Assembly: GCA_036011305.1 (NCBI GenBank)
Contig: DASCNA010000041.1
Coordinates: 36,870-100,869 of the forward strand
Length of the DNA stretch: 64,000 nt
Reading direction: 5' to 3'
Source of the DNA: DASCNA01 sp036011305
Lineage (GTDB): Bacteria > Verrucomicrobiota > Lentisphaeria > Victivallales > GWF2-38-69
Shown piece after piece: positions 44,832 through 53,709 of this stretch; the first letter of the stretch is position 1; the number at the start of each line of letters is the position of its first letter. A model generated the notes under the pieces. That model was not told where the DNA came from, ran no database searches, and saw only the letters and a list, made by a program, of their open reading frames with translations. The position numbers and the translations under genes were made by a program.

Positions 44832-47156
44832 TCATACTCTTGAAGAATTTAGGATAGCAAGCAGAGCCACACCGACATCAGCGAAAACCGCTTCCCACAT
44901 TGTTGCCATACCAATTGCTCCTAATACTAAAACAACTACTTTTACAGCCAATGCAAGGGTAATATTCTGAACCACAATTTTTCTAGTCCTTCTAGCTACA
45001 CCGATTGCTTCAGGAATCTTACCTGGTTCATCATTCATTATAACAACATCAGCTGATTCAATGGCCGCATCAACACCTAATCCTCCCATAGCTACACCTA
45101 TATCAGCTCTAGTAATAACAGGTGCATCATTCATACCATCACCGACAAACATTATTTTACCTAATGAAGAGTTGGCTTTTTCAATTTTTTCCAGCTCTCC
45201 AACTTTCTGATCAGGCAATAACTCAGCATGAACTTCATCAATTTTAATTTTTTCAGCTACAACATTGGCTATCTCTTTATTATCACCTGACAGCATAACT
45301 GTTTTCTGGACACCAAGCATTTTAAGATTTTTGACTGCATTGGCAGCATCTTCTTTTATCTCATCCGCTATAATCAGATAACCTAGAAATTTATTATTAA
45401 CAGCAATATAAACTACGGTTCCAGGTTTATCGGCTTTTGTATAATCTATACTGTTTTCTTCCATTAATCTGCTGTTACCGCAAAGTATATTATCCTTATC
45501 AAGACAACAACTAATTCCAACACCTGATTTTTCACTATATTTTTTTATTTTATCTTTTTCTATATTATGCTCACCAAATGCACTTTTAATAGACTGAGCA
45601 ATCGGGTGATCTGAAAAAGCTTCAGCATATGCAGCATATTCCAATAATTTATTTTCCTTAATATTATTACTTGGAACAATCTCTACAACTTTAAAAACTC
45701 CTTTTGTAAGCGTACCTGTCTTATCAAAAACTACAGTTGCCACTCTATGTAAAGCTTCCAAATAGTTACTTCCTTTAATTAAAATTCCTTTTTTAGAAGC
45801 AGCACCAATCCCTCCGAAAAAACCTAATGGAATAGAAATAACCAATGCACATGGACATGATACAACTAGAAAAATCATAGCACGATAAATCCATTGCTCA
45901 AAAGTTGCACCGCTCATAAGCAGAGGGGGTACAACTGCGATAAAAATAGCAAGTAAAACAATTATAGGTGTATATACTTTTGCAAACTTTGTAATAAAAT
46001 TTTCAGTTTTAGATTTCTTTGACCCGGCATTTTCTACAAGCTCAAGAATTTTTGCAACAGTTGATTCACCATACTCTTTTTCAACTTCAATTATCACCGG
46101 ACTTTTAATATTAATTGATCCACTGTAAATTTCATCGCCTTCCTTAGCAGTTCTCGGAACTGATTCTCCTGTAATTGCTTTAGTATCAATTGAAGACGTA
46201 CCTTCGTGTATTTTACCGTCAAGCGGTACTTTTTCTCCTGGTTTGACCAGAATATAATCACCAATATTAACTTCTTCAGGAGGTACTTTTTTATAATCTT
46301 TGCCAGTCTTCAAGTTTGCAAAATCAGGCTTAAGATCCATCATAAATTTAATTGATCTACGTGAGTTGTCGACAGCTCTTTCCTGAAAAAATTCACCTAT
46401 TTTATAAAATATAAGAACAGCTACACCTTCTGGATACTGCTGGACGCAAAAAGCGCCGATTGAAGCAATGGCCATTAAAAAATTTTCATCTAAAAATTTC
46501 CCATAAATAATATTTTTAAAAGCTTTAAAAACTATATCGTATCCCACAAAAATATAAGCAGCTATATATAATAGTACTTTATAAAGTATGGGTTCACTGA
46601 AAAGCAGGGCTACACAAAAAAGAACTATCCCTATGCTGAAAAAAAATAATTTCTTTTTTTGCTTAATTTTGTCTGAATCAAGTTCTTCTTTAAGTTTAAT
46701 TTTCTTTACAATCCTGCCGGCAGAAATATTTGCTTCTTTAATTATCTGATTAAAGCTTTCTTTTTTACTTAACTCTAGAGTTAATTTTTTAGAGTTATAA
46801 TCAACGTTTACAGATTCGACTCCTTGGATTTTCTTTATTTCAGCTTCGATTTTTTTAGAGCAGTCAGTGCAGCACAAATCAGTAGCTATCAATACACGTC
46901 TCTCTTTTCTAGACAGTGATTTTTTTTTAACTACAACTTCAGGTTCAATTTTTTTTATTATATTGATAACTTTATCCAACACATCTTTTTCACTGCTTTT
47001 TTCATCAACTGTAACTGTAAGAATTTTATTCATGAAATTAATATTGCATTCATCAATTTCATCAAGAGAATTAATTGCATCTTCAATTTTGATCGAGCAG
47101 TTGGCACAAGCTAAGCCGTTAAGCTCAAACTGTTTTTTTTGTGTCTTCTTATCCAT
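44832..47156 (-). CDS. cadA: P1B-type heavy-metal ATPase (Zn/Cd/Pb exporter type) with two HMA domains
   Basis: 774 residues. Two N-terminal metal-binding HMA domains carry CANC (residues 17-20) and CCTDC (95-99). Membrane helices follow, then the TGES phosphatase loop, the transmembrane CPC motif (about 434-436, within VVSCPCALVISIP), the phosphorylated Asp in DKTGTLTKG and GDGMNDAP. CPC and the ending ADVGVALLAILNSSR place it with CadA/ZntA exporters of Zn2+, Cd2+ and Pb2+ rather than copper pumps. A CadC-like repressor gene lies 17 bp upstream, so the pair is a metal-inducible efflux operon. Confidence 0.92.
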   Translation of the reverse strand: MDKKTQKKQFELNGLACANCSIKIEDAINSLDEIDECNINFMNKILTVTVDEKSSEKDVLDKVINIIKKIEPEVVVKKKSLSRKERRVLIATDLCCTDCSKKIEAEIKKIQGVESVNVDYNSKKLTLELSKKESFNQIIKEANISAGRIVKKIKLKEELDSDKIKQKKKLFFFSIGIVLFCVALLFSEPILYKVLLYIAAYIFVGYDIVFKAFKNIIYGKFLDENFLMAIASIGAFCVQQYPEGVAVLIFYKIGEFFQERAVDNSRRSIKFMMDLKPDFANLKTGKDYKKVPPEEVNIGDYILVKPGEKVPLDGKIHEGTSSIDTKAITGESVPRTAKEGDEIYSGSINIKSPVIIEVEKEYGESTVAKILELVENAGSKKSKTENFITKFAKVYTPIIVLLAIFIAVVPPLLMSGATFEQWIYRAMIFLVVSCPCALVISIPLGFFGGIGAASKKGILIKGSNYLEALHRVATVVFDKTGTLTKGVFKVVEIVPSNNIKENKLLEYAAYAEAFSDHPIAQSIKSAFGEHNIEKDKIKKYSEKSGVGISCCLDKDNILCGNSRLMEENSIDYTKADKPGTVVYIAVNNKFLGYLIIADEIKEDAANAVKNLKMLGVQKTVMLSGDNKEIANVVAEKIKIDEVHAELLPDQKVGELEKIEKANSSLGKIMFVGDGMNDAPVITRADIGVAMGGLGVDAAIESADVVIMNDEPGKIPEAIGVARRTRKIVVQNITLALAVKVVVLVLGAIGMATMWEAVFADVGVALLAILNSSRV

Positions 47157-47173
47157 ATCTATATTTACCTATC

Positions 47174-47539
47174 CTATTTTTCATTTATATGACTTAAACC
47201 TGCTTTAAAAATTTCTTCAATATGATTATCATCCAGTGAGTAATATACGACTTTTCCAGATTTTCTATATTTAACCAATTTCATGTTCTTTAATGTGCGA
47301 AGTTGATGAGATACAGCAGGTTGAGTCATTGCAAGCAAACTGGTTAAATCGCAAACACACATTTCTGAATTCAATAATGCTGTAAGTATTTTAATTCTTG
47401 TAGGATCAGCAAAAGCTTTATAAAATTCAGCTAATTCTATACATATCTCATCATCCGGTATATGTCTCCTGACACTGTCAACAACATCCTCATGTATTAT
47501 CCTACAATTACAAACTTCAATTTCTTTAGAATTTTTCAT
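47174..47539 (-). CDS. cadC: ArsR/SmtB family metal-responsive repressor (CadC-like)
   Basis: 121 residues with a winged helix-turn-helix (ADPTRIKILTALL, then MTQPAVSHQLRTLKNMKLV). N-terminal Cys10 and Cys12 plus Cys61 and Cys63 in MCVCDL match the four-cysteine alpha3N site by which CadC senses Cd/Pb. The C-terminal Asp104, His106, His117 and Glu120 match the alpha5 zinc site. Both sites thus appear intact. It should repress its own operon until metal binds. The ATPase follows after 17 bp. Confidence 0.9.
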   Translation of the reverse strand: MKNSKEIEVCNCRIIHEDVVDSVRRHIPDDEICIELAEFYKAFADPTRIKILTALLNSEMCVCDLTSLLAMTQPAVSHQLRTLKNMKLVKYRKSGKVVYYSLDDNHIEEIFKAGLSHINEK

Positions 47540-47554
47540 CTCATTACCTTTATC

Positions 47555-47599
47555 ATTAACATATAATTATATATTTATATGTTAATAATAAAAAGTCAA
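47555..47599 (-). promoter_or_regulatory. Operator palindrome and likely promoter of the cadC-cadA operon
   Basis: Perfect 11-bp arms ATTAACATATA (47555-47565) and TATATGTTAAT (47576-47586) with a 10-bp centre, lying 16 bp before the cadC start codon. On the minus strand a TTGACT box (47594-47599) and several overlapping TATA-like -10 boxes fall on the palindrome, so repressor binding would block RNA polymerase. The exact -10 is uncertain. Confidence 0.7.
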
Positions 47600-47681
47600 G
47601 TAAATCTTACTAGTTTATGACAATTTCAGTAACTAAAATGATATTAAGAATAGCTTCTCAAGGAACTGCTTTCTCTACAAA

Positions 47682-47710
47682 ATAATCCTCACATATTCAG
47701 TGAGGATTAT
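47682..47710 (-). terminator. Terminator hairpin after the hexosaminidase gene
   Basis: A perfect 11-bp stem (47682-47692 with 47700-47710) with a 7-nt loop, just beyond the GH20 stop codon. On the minus strand a short T-rich stretch follows. Confidence 0.75.
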
Positions 47711-47729
47711 ATTATTTTATTGAAGTGAT

Positions 47730-49778
47730 TTATAAAGGATTAGTTCTGTATTTTACATCAAATTTTTCAAGAATTGATCTTTCGTATTCATATTTTCCAA
47801 CAAAATTATCCCAGTTTCTATTCTCAGGAGAACTCCATGAAACTTCTGAGAAAGATGTCATTTTAGGAAATGCCATATATTCATGTGGACAGGCTATGTA
47901 ATTTTCAGGAAGTTTATCCAAGTTATTAATTCTTGGATATCCGAGAGATTCACTCCACAAACACCCCTGGAGCCCCTTAATATTCTTTTTTGCCTTATCA
48001 GTGCAGGTCTCATTAAATGGCTCATATTTGTAAATCTGTTTAGCATCTACAAATCCTCCCCAGTAAATTCCAGGTTCACAAATATTATCGCTATACGATA
48101 GGTCGAAGTATAGGTAAGGAGCAGGACACATAACTATAGAAAAACCTTCTTCAGCAGCCTGATAACCTACTTCTTTAGCATGCCAGTTGTAAACAAGCAG
48201 ATCTTTCTCCAGACATGAACCGCCTTTTATTACTTCTTCCCAGCCGGCAACCTTAAAGCCTAATTTTTCAATCATTTCATGAATTATACTGATAAAATAA
48301 AACTGGATTTCCTCTGTTGTCCTTAATCCATGTTCTTTCATTAAAACTTTACAGGCAGGTGATTTCATCCATGTGCCTATCGGCACTTCATCAACCCCAA
48401 TATGAATATAATTGCCGAAAGGCATTTTTCTGTCTCTTTGAATTTTAAATATTGAAGCTAATTCTGAATAAACGGCTTCCAATACTTCATAAGTCATATC
48501 CAGCGCAGGGTTAAGTATATTGTCTGTAAATGCCTGAGGTGATAAATGTTCTGATCTATCATCTTTTTCCCTTAGAGGGTTTTCTTTACCATTAAATCCT
48601 GTAAAACTTTCAATCAGGGCTCTTGAGTGAGAAGGAACAACTATTTCAGGTATAAAGGTAACATTGAGACTGTTTGCATAGTTAATGAGTTCATACAAAT
48701 CTTCGTGAGTGTAATAACCACCTACTTTTCCGCTTCCTGATCCGTGGTGAGTCGGAATTATCTCTCCGTATCCTCTGAATCCACCGATATTGGCTATATT
48801 AGGATATTTTTTGACCTCTACTCTCCATCCTTCATCATCAGTAAGACGACAGTGAAACATATTAACTTTATAAATTGCCATCATTTTGAAATATTTTTTA
48901 AGCTCAGACACAGTTCTAAAACTTCTTGACACGTCTAGCAGATTTCCGCGATATGCAAATCTAGGGGCATCATTTATTGAAATACATGGAATTTTATTCT
49001 TATATGCATCTGCAAGCTTAAAAAGAGTAATCAGGGCATACAGATACCCTCCCCTAGAATTAGCTTCAATTTCGATTCCTGATTTATTAATATCAAGAGT
49101 ATAGCAGTCAATTGAAAGTTTTGAGTTATTTTTAATACGTATTAAGTTAGCATCGGATTCAATCTTTTTACTAAATGAGAATTTATTATTTACTAATGGA
49201 GTATAACAGGTAAAAAATGCCTGAATAGACTCTTCAGCTTCCTTACTGTCACTCAAGTCTATAACTTTATTAAAAGCTGTAAAATCAATTTCACTATTAC
49301 ATAATGTATATTCAGAGGGTGCAGGTATAAGTCTTAAACCATTATATTTTTCTGCTTTTGAACATGTGTTTTCAATTTCTTTTTCCATTGTTTCTATTAA
49401 GCTTAAATCACAAGTCCCCCTAACAGGTTCAACATCAGTATCATTGATTACAAGATAATAGCAGGAAGGAGTATCACTGTATTTTATAATCGGGCATATA
49501 CCTTTTAATTTGAATATAATATTACCATTTGGTAAAATAGAATCATATCCGTTAAGTTCATAATATTCCCCAATTCTTTTCAGCACCTCTACATTTTTAT
49601 CATGAGAGTTTGTAAAAGATAGCGGTTCCGTTTCTCCAGGACCAAAAAAGTCCATACATAATTTCCAATTCTTAATTTCTTCATTAGAATTATTATGTAT
49701 TATTATATCAGCACTAAAAGATTGCTTATCTGTATTTCGTTCTGTTAAAACAAATTTAGCAGTAAATTTTACAGACAT
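47730..49778 (-). CDS. GH20 beta-N-acetylhexosaminidase, apparently cytoplasmic
   Basis: Releases terminal beta-linked GlcNAc/GalNAc. 682 residues: an N-terminal domain resembling the chitobiase carbohydrate-binding domain (about 5-150), a small alpha/beta GH20 domain 2, and the catalytic barrel from about residue 265. Key motifs are HCRLTDDEGWR, FIPEIVVPSHSRAL and the catalytic Asp-Glu in YIHIGVDEVPIGTW (usually GGDE; here the second Gly is Val). There is no signal peptide or lipobox. It follows two PTS IIC genes and a double mini-adaptor on the same strand, so it probably acts on imported chito- or glycan-derived oligosaccharides. Confidence 0.9.
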   Translation of the reverse strand: MSVKFTAKFVLTERNTDKQSFSADIIIHNNSNEEIKNWKLCMDFFGPGETEPLSFTNSHDKNVEVLKRIGEYYELNGYDSILPNGNIIFKLKGICPIIKYSDTPSCYYLVINDTDVEPVRGTCDLSLIETMEKEIENTCSKAEKYNGLRLIPAPSEYTLCNSEIDFTAFNKVIDLSDSKEAEESIQAFFTCYTPLVNNKFSFSKKIESDANLIRIKNNSKLSIDCYTLDINKSGIEIEANSRGGYLYALITLFKLADAYKNKIPCISINDAPRFAYRGNLLDVSRSFRTVSELKKYFKMMAIYKVNMFHCRLTDDEGWRVEVKKYPNIANIGGFRGYGEIIPTHHGSGSGKVGGYYTHEDLYELINYANSLNVTFIPEIVVPSHSRALIESFTGFNGKENPLREKDDRSEHLSPQAFTDNILNPALDMTYEVLEAVYSELASIFKIQRDRKMPFGNYIHIGVDEVPIGTWMKSPACKVLMKEHGLRTTEEIQFYFISIIHEMIEKLGFKVAGWEEVIKGGSCLEKDLLVYNWHAKEVGYQAAEEGFSIVMCPAPYLYFDLSYSDNICEPGIYWGGFVDAKQIYKYEPFNETCTDKAKKNIKGLQGCLWSESLGYPRINNLDKLPENYIACPHEYMAFPKMTSFSEVSWSSPENRNWDNFVGKYEYERSILEKFDVKYRTNPL

Positions 49779-49890
49779 TATTACCTCCCGATCATTTTAA
49801 AATTAAGATGTATTACTACAGTTTTTGAATTTATATATCCCATAATTAAATACTATATAACCTGGTTTAATAATTAAAAGCTTAATTATT

Positions 49891-51144
49891 CTATACGTGG
49901 GCGCTATGTGCTCCTTTAGCTTCAGCTTTCAACCTCTGTTTTTCAGATAATTTAGCAAAAGGATAATATATAAGAATACAAAAAACTAAAGCTACAGCTC
50001 CCCACACAGCGGCTCTCCAATCACCGCCTGTTACAAGATACTGAGAAATAATCGGAGGTGTTGTCCATGGAACCATAACAACAGGTCTCCCTATAACATG
50101 ATAAAACATTAGCAGGTAAGTAGCTGCCGTAAGAAACAGAACATTGAAAATATATGGAATCATTAGAAGAGGGTTCAACACAATTGGAATACCAAAAAAT
50201 ATCGGTTCATTAATATTAAACAAACTTGGAATAAAAGCCATTCTACTGACTTTTCTTAATCCCGGTTCCTTGGACCATAACAGAACTAGAGCTAAACCTA
50301 TTGTAGCACCTGTACCGCCTAGCATAACAAATGAAGTTGAAAAACCTGCTGCCGTAATATAAGGAATTGACTGACCATGCGCAAGGGCCGCTGTATTTAC
50401 ACTCAGGTACATCAGAACAATGGGATCTCCAATTCCGCTAAGTGCCATATCTCCGTTGATTCCTACAGACCAAAGCAGAGTAATCATAAAGTTAAATACC
50501 AGTATTCCCCAAAGTGTATTCAAGGCAAATACAAGCGGACTGAATAATAAACTGATTGCATGTTCAATATCAAAACCTAAAACAAACCTTATAACCCAAA
50601 AAAGAACAAGAAGTACAATAAAAGGCACTAAAGCGGCAAATGATTCTACAACTATATCAGGCACACTGTCAGGCAGTCTTATAACAAGGTTTTTTTCATT
50701 TAGAAATCTTTGGACTTCTACTGCTATAAATGCAATAATTATCCCTGTAAACAATCCCTGAACGCCTAAACCATCTGTAGCCAAATTACCTGTTTTAATA
50801 TCAATATTGATCAGCAAAAAACATAAAGTTGCAAGAATAGCGCTCGTCACGGCATCCATTTTATATCGTTTAGACAAATCATAGGCAATGGCAAAGGTTA
50901 CAATAATACCCAGGCACCCAAATGTAGCAGTAACAGGTATATACAACAATTTATGATAAGGTGCTATAATTTTAGTCCATCCCCCGACAGGAAAATAACA
51001 GATAATCATAAATATGCTACCGGAAATAGTAAAAGGCACAGTTGCCACCATTCCAGTTCTTACGGCTGACAGATATCTGTTTTCCGTAAATATATTGACC
51101 TTAGGTATTATCTTCTTTTCAAGAAATGCTTCAAATCTTTTCAT
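49891..51144 (-). CDS. PTS lactose/cellobiose-family IIC permease (copy 1)
   Basis: 417 residues, about ten membrane segments, full-length EIIC of the Lac/Cel family. The substrate-site His in AALAHGQSIPYI and Glu in FNINEPIFFGIP are both present; in the structurally known ChbC these residues hold the sugar and aid phosphorylation, so the channel should be functional. The product ends KQRLKAEAKGAHSAHV with no fused IIA or IIB domain, and no IIA/IIB gene is near. The ATG follows a GGGGAGATAAATAGGCAA leader shared with copy 2. Likely substrate is a beta-linked disaccharide such as chitobiose, given the GH20 gene downstream. Confidence 0.88.
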   Translation of the reverse strand: MKRFEAFLEKKIIPKVNIFTENRYLSAVRTGMVATVPFTISGSIFMIICYFPVGGWTKIIAPYHKLLYIPVTATFGCLGIIVTFAIAYDLSKRYKMDAVTSAILATLCFLLINIDIKTGNLATDGLGVQGLFTGIIIAFIAVEVQRFLNEKNLVIRLPDSVPDIVVESFAALVPFIVLLVLFWVIRFVLGFDIEHAISLLFSPLVFALNTLWGILVFNFMITLLWSVGINGDMALSGIGDPIVLMYLSVNTAALAHGQSIPYITAAGFSTSFVMLGGTGATIGLALVLLWSKEPGLRKVSRMAFIPSLFNINEPIFFGIPIVLNPLLMIPYIFNVLFLTAATYLLMFYHVIGRPVVMVPWTTPPIISQYLVTGGDWRAAVWGAVALVFCILIYYPFAKLSEKQRLKAEAKGAHSAHV

Positions 51145-51221
51145 TTGCCTATTTATCTCCCCAATTTTGGCTAATCTTTATTTATTACCTTTATTCAATA
51201 AAAGTAAGCTTATTTATTAAA

Positions 51222-52085
51222 TTATGTAGTAATATCTATTACTACGCCTCCTTTTCCCACATGTGAATCATTCTCTAAAACAATTTTTGAGACTGTACCG
51301 TTACATGGAGAATAATAATATTTTTTACAACTTTTTATATTTTTATCATAATTCACCAAAGCATTGTTATATTCAAATTCTACTTTTCTCAATTTTGCTT
51401 TAGTATAAATGGAAAGTTTGACTAGCTTCTTATATCTATCATAAATACTTTTTCTATAAATTAATCTATTTTTTGCTTTTAACATATCAATTTTACTTAA
51501 TTCTGTCTCAGTACTGAAAAGCAGCTGACCTTTTTTTACATATTGACCTAATTTCAGATTTAATTGTAAAATTCCATCGTTAGTGGAATCTATTTTTATT
51601 ACATTCGATCCATAAGCATCAAAGGAAGGTGTCATTTCAATTATTTCTTCACCTTTTTCTACTATGGATTTATTAGCAACTTTAATGTTAAAAATGACTC
51701 CATTGTTTGGCGAATAGCAGTTTTTTTTATTGAGGATCATAGTTTTTTTATAATCTGCCAGGGCATTAATATAATGGTATTTTTCCATTTCCAATTTTGC
51801 GGCAGATATTGTGGAAATTTTTTTAAAAAGTTTTTTATCCCGATAATAAATATTTTTTGCATAAAATAACCTATTTTTAGCATTCAACATAGCAGTTTTA
51901 TTTGCACCAACATTGATTGTAAAAAGCAGTTGACCTTTCTTAACGTGTTGACCTGATTTTAGATTAAGTTGTAATGTCCCTCTAGAAACTGCAGCTACTT
52001 TTACATTTTTATTAATATTTGAATTAGTAGCATAGGCACTAACTGACATTAAAGATACAAGTAATAAAATAAAAAACTTTACCAT
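51222..52085 (-). CDS. Secreted double mini-adaptor (two lipoyl-hairpin modules in tandem)
   Basis: 287 residues from the ATG at 52085 (AAAGGGTAAG upstream). Signal peptide about 1-20 (FILLLVSLMSVSAYA). Two full copies of the lipoyl-hairpin-lipoyl module follow: SRGTLQLNLKSGQHVKKGQL to NGVIFNIKVANKS, and NDGILQLNLKLGQYVKKGQL to YYSPCNGTVSKIVLENDSHV. It is related to the three single-module genes at 40.6-42.8 kb and likewise has no anchor or barrel domain. It lies between two PTS IIC genes on the same strand. A link with sugar uptake is only suggested by position. Confidence 0.85.
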   Translation of the reverse strand: MVKFFILLLVSLMSVSAYATNSNINKNVKVAAVSRGTLQLNLKSGQHVKKGQLLFTINVGANKTAMLNAKNRLFYAKNIYYRDKKLFKKISTISAAKLEMEKYHYINALADYKKTMILNKKNCYSPNNGVIFNIKVANKSIVEKGEEIIEMTPSFDAYGSNVIKIDSTNDGILQLNLKLGQYVKKGQLLFSTETELSKIDMLKAKNRLIYRKSIYDRYKKLVKLSIYTKAKLRKVEFEYNNALVNYDKNIKSCKKYYYSPCNGTVSKIVLENDSHVGKGGVVIDITT

Positions 52086-52193
52086 GTCTGTCTTACCCTT
52101 TCGTTTATGAATTCCATAAAGCAAATACTCTTAAAACAATGAATGTACTTCATGGAACTGAAAACGGAAAATAAAAAAATATTAACAATGATC

Positions 52194-52216
52194 ATATGAA
52201 TATTATTTGTTCATAT
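52194..52216. promoter_or_regulatory. Inverted repeat upstream of the double mini-adaptor gene
   Basis: Perfect 7-bp arms ATATGAA (52194-52200) and TTCATAT (52210-52216) separated by 9 bp, in the 165-bp gap between IIC copy 2 and the double mini-adaptor gene. It may be an operator; a terminator is less likely because the arms are short and AT-rich. Confidence 0.3.
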
Positions 52217-52250
52217 CAGAACATCTAGTAATCATTTTATAAGCCAAACT

Positions 52251-53504
52251 TTATACGTGTGCGCTATGATCACCTTTAGCTTCAGCTTTCAATCTCTGTT
52301 TTTCTATTACTTTAGCAAAAGGATAGTAAATGCAAATACAAAGAACTAAAGCAACGGCACCCCAAACTGCGGCACGCCAATCACCTCCGGTAACAAGATA
52401 CTGAGAGATAATCGGAGGAGTTGTCCACGGAACCATAACAACGGGTCTGCCGATAACATGATAATACATAAGAAGGTATGTTGAAGCTGTTAAGAAAAGA
52501 GCACTGAAAACATAAGGAATCATAAGGAGAGGATTAAGGACAATTGGTATACCGAAGAATATTGGTTCATTGATATTAAACAAACTCGGAATAAAAGCCA
52601 TCCGGCTTACTTTTCTCAGTCCTGGTTCTTTAGACATCAAAAGACATATTGCCAAACCTATTGTAGCTCCCGTACCGCCAAGCTGAACGAATGAGCTTGA
52701 AAAACCTGTCGCAGTAATATAAGGAATTGACTGTCCATGTGCAAGAGCAGCCGTATTGGCAGTAAGGTACATCAAAATAATAGGGTCACCAATTCCACTC
52801 AGTGCCATATCTCCGTTAATACCTACCGACCATAGCAGTGTAACCATAAAAGTAAATACTAATATTCCCCAAAGTGTGTTCAATGCAAATACAAGAGGGC
52901 TGAACAATAACATAACTGCATGTTCAATATCAAAACCTAAAACAAATCTTACAAACCAAAACAGAACGAGAAGTACAATGAATGGAACTAGAGCTGCAAA
53001 TGATTCTACAACTATATCCGGAACACTGTCCGGCAACCTTATAACAAGGTTTTTTTCATTTAGAAATCTTTGAACTTCCACGGCAATAAATGCAATAATT
53101 ATCCCTGTAAATATTCCCTGAACACCTAAACCGTCAGTAACAAGTTCACCTGTTTTAGGACCAATATTTATCAGAAGAAAACACAGCGTAGCAAGGATGG
53201 CACTTGTGACGGCATCCATTTTGTATCTTTTAGACAAGTCATAAGCAATGGCAAATGTTACTATTATTCCTAAAACACCAAATGTTGCAGTAACAGGAAT
53301 GTAGAGCAGTTTTTGATAAGGTTCTACAATTTTTGTCCATCCACCAATAGGAAAATAACAAATAATCATAAAGATACTACCTGCAATAGTAAAAGGAACA
53401 GTTGCCACCATAGCAGTTCTTATTGCTGATAAATACCTGTTTTCCGTAAACACATTGATTTTAGGTACAATTTTATCGTTTAGATACGCTTCAAACTTTT
53501 TCAT
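52251..53504 (-). CDS. PTS lactose/cellobiose-family IIC permease (copy 2)
   Basis: 417 residues, the same length as copy 1 and nearly identical over long stretches, including the substrate-site His (AALAHGQSIPYI) and Glu (FNINEPIFFGIP) and the C-terminal KQRLKAEAKGDHSAHV. Differences are scattered and mostly conservative, so both copies are under selection. The GGGGAGAAATATAAGCAA leader also matches. It is the first gene of the run IIC, double mini-adaptor, IIC, GH20. As with copy 1, no IIA or IIB is fused or adjacent. Confidence 0.88.
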   Translation of the reverse strand: MKKFEAYLNDKIVPKINVFTENRYLSAIRTAMVATVPFTIAGSIFMIICYFPIGGWTKIVEPYQKLLYIPVTATFGVLGIIVTFAIAYDLSKRYKMDAVTSAILATLCFLLINIGPKTGELVTDGLGVQGIFTGIIIAFIAVEVQRFLNEKNLVIRLPDSVPDIVVESFAALVPFIVLLVLFWFVRFVLGFDIEHAVMLLFSPLVFALNTLWGILVFTFMVTLLWSVGINGDMALSGIGDPIILMYLTANTAALAHGQSIPYITATGFSSSFVQLGGTGATIGLAICLLMSKEPGLRKVSRMAFIPSLFNINEPIFFGIPIVLNPLLMIPYVFSALFLTASTYLLMYYHVIGRPVVMVPWTTPPIISQYLVTGGDWRAAVWGAVALVLCICIYYPFAKVIEKQRLKAEAKGDHSAHV

Positions 53505-53709
53505 TTGCTTATATTTCTCCCCTATTTAAGCTATGATTTATAATATAATAATTTTATTATTACTGACAGGTAAAAGTCATATTCGATTTTCTAATGTAGA
53601 GCTGATACTTTGGAAGTAATCAATTAGAAAACATTTATGTATAATTAATATTTTCCATCTTTTTTTAAAAAGTTCAAACATATTAAAGATTATTATTCAA
53701 AAAAATAAA

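Noticed and set aside
40602..53504. CRISPR array or phage region as explanation for the repeated genes
   Set aside because: The repeats are whole coding genes with signal peptides and terminators; there are no short regularly spaced repeats, integrase or phage structural genes.
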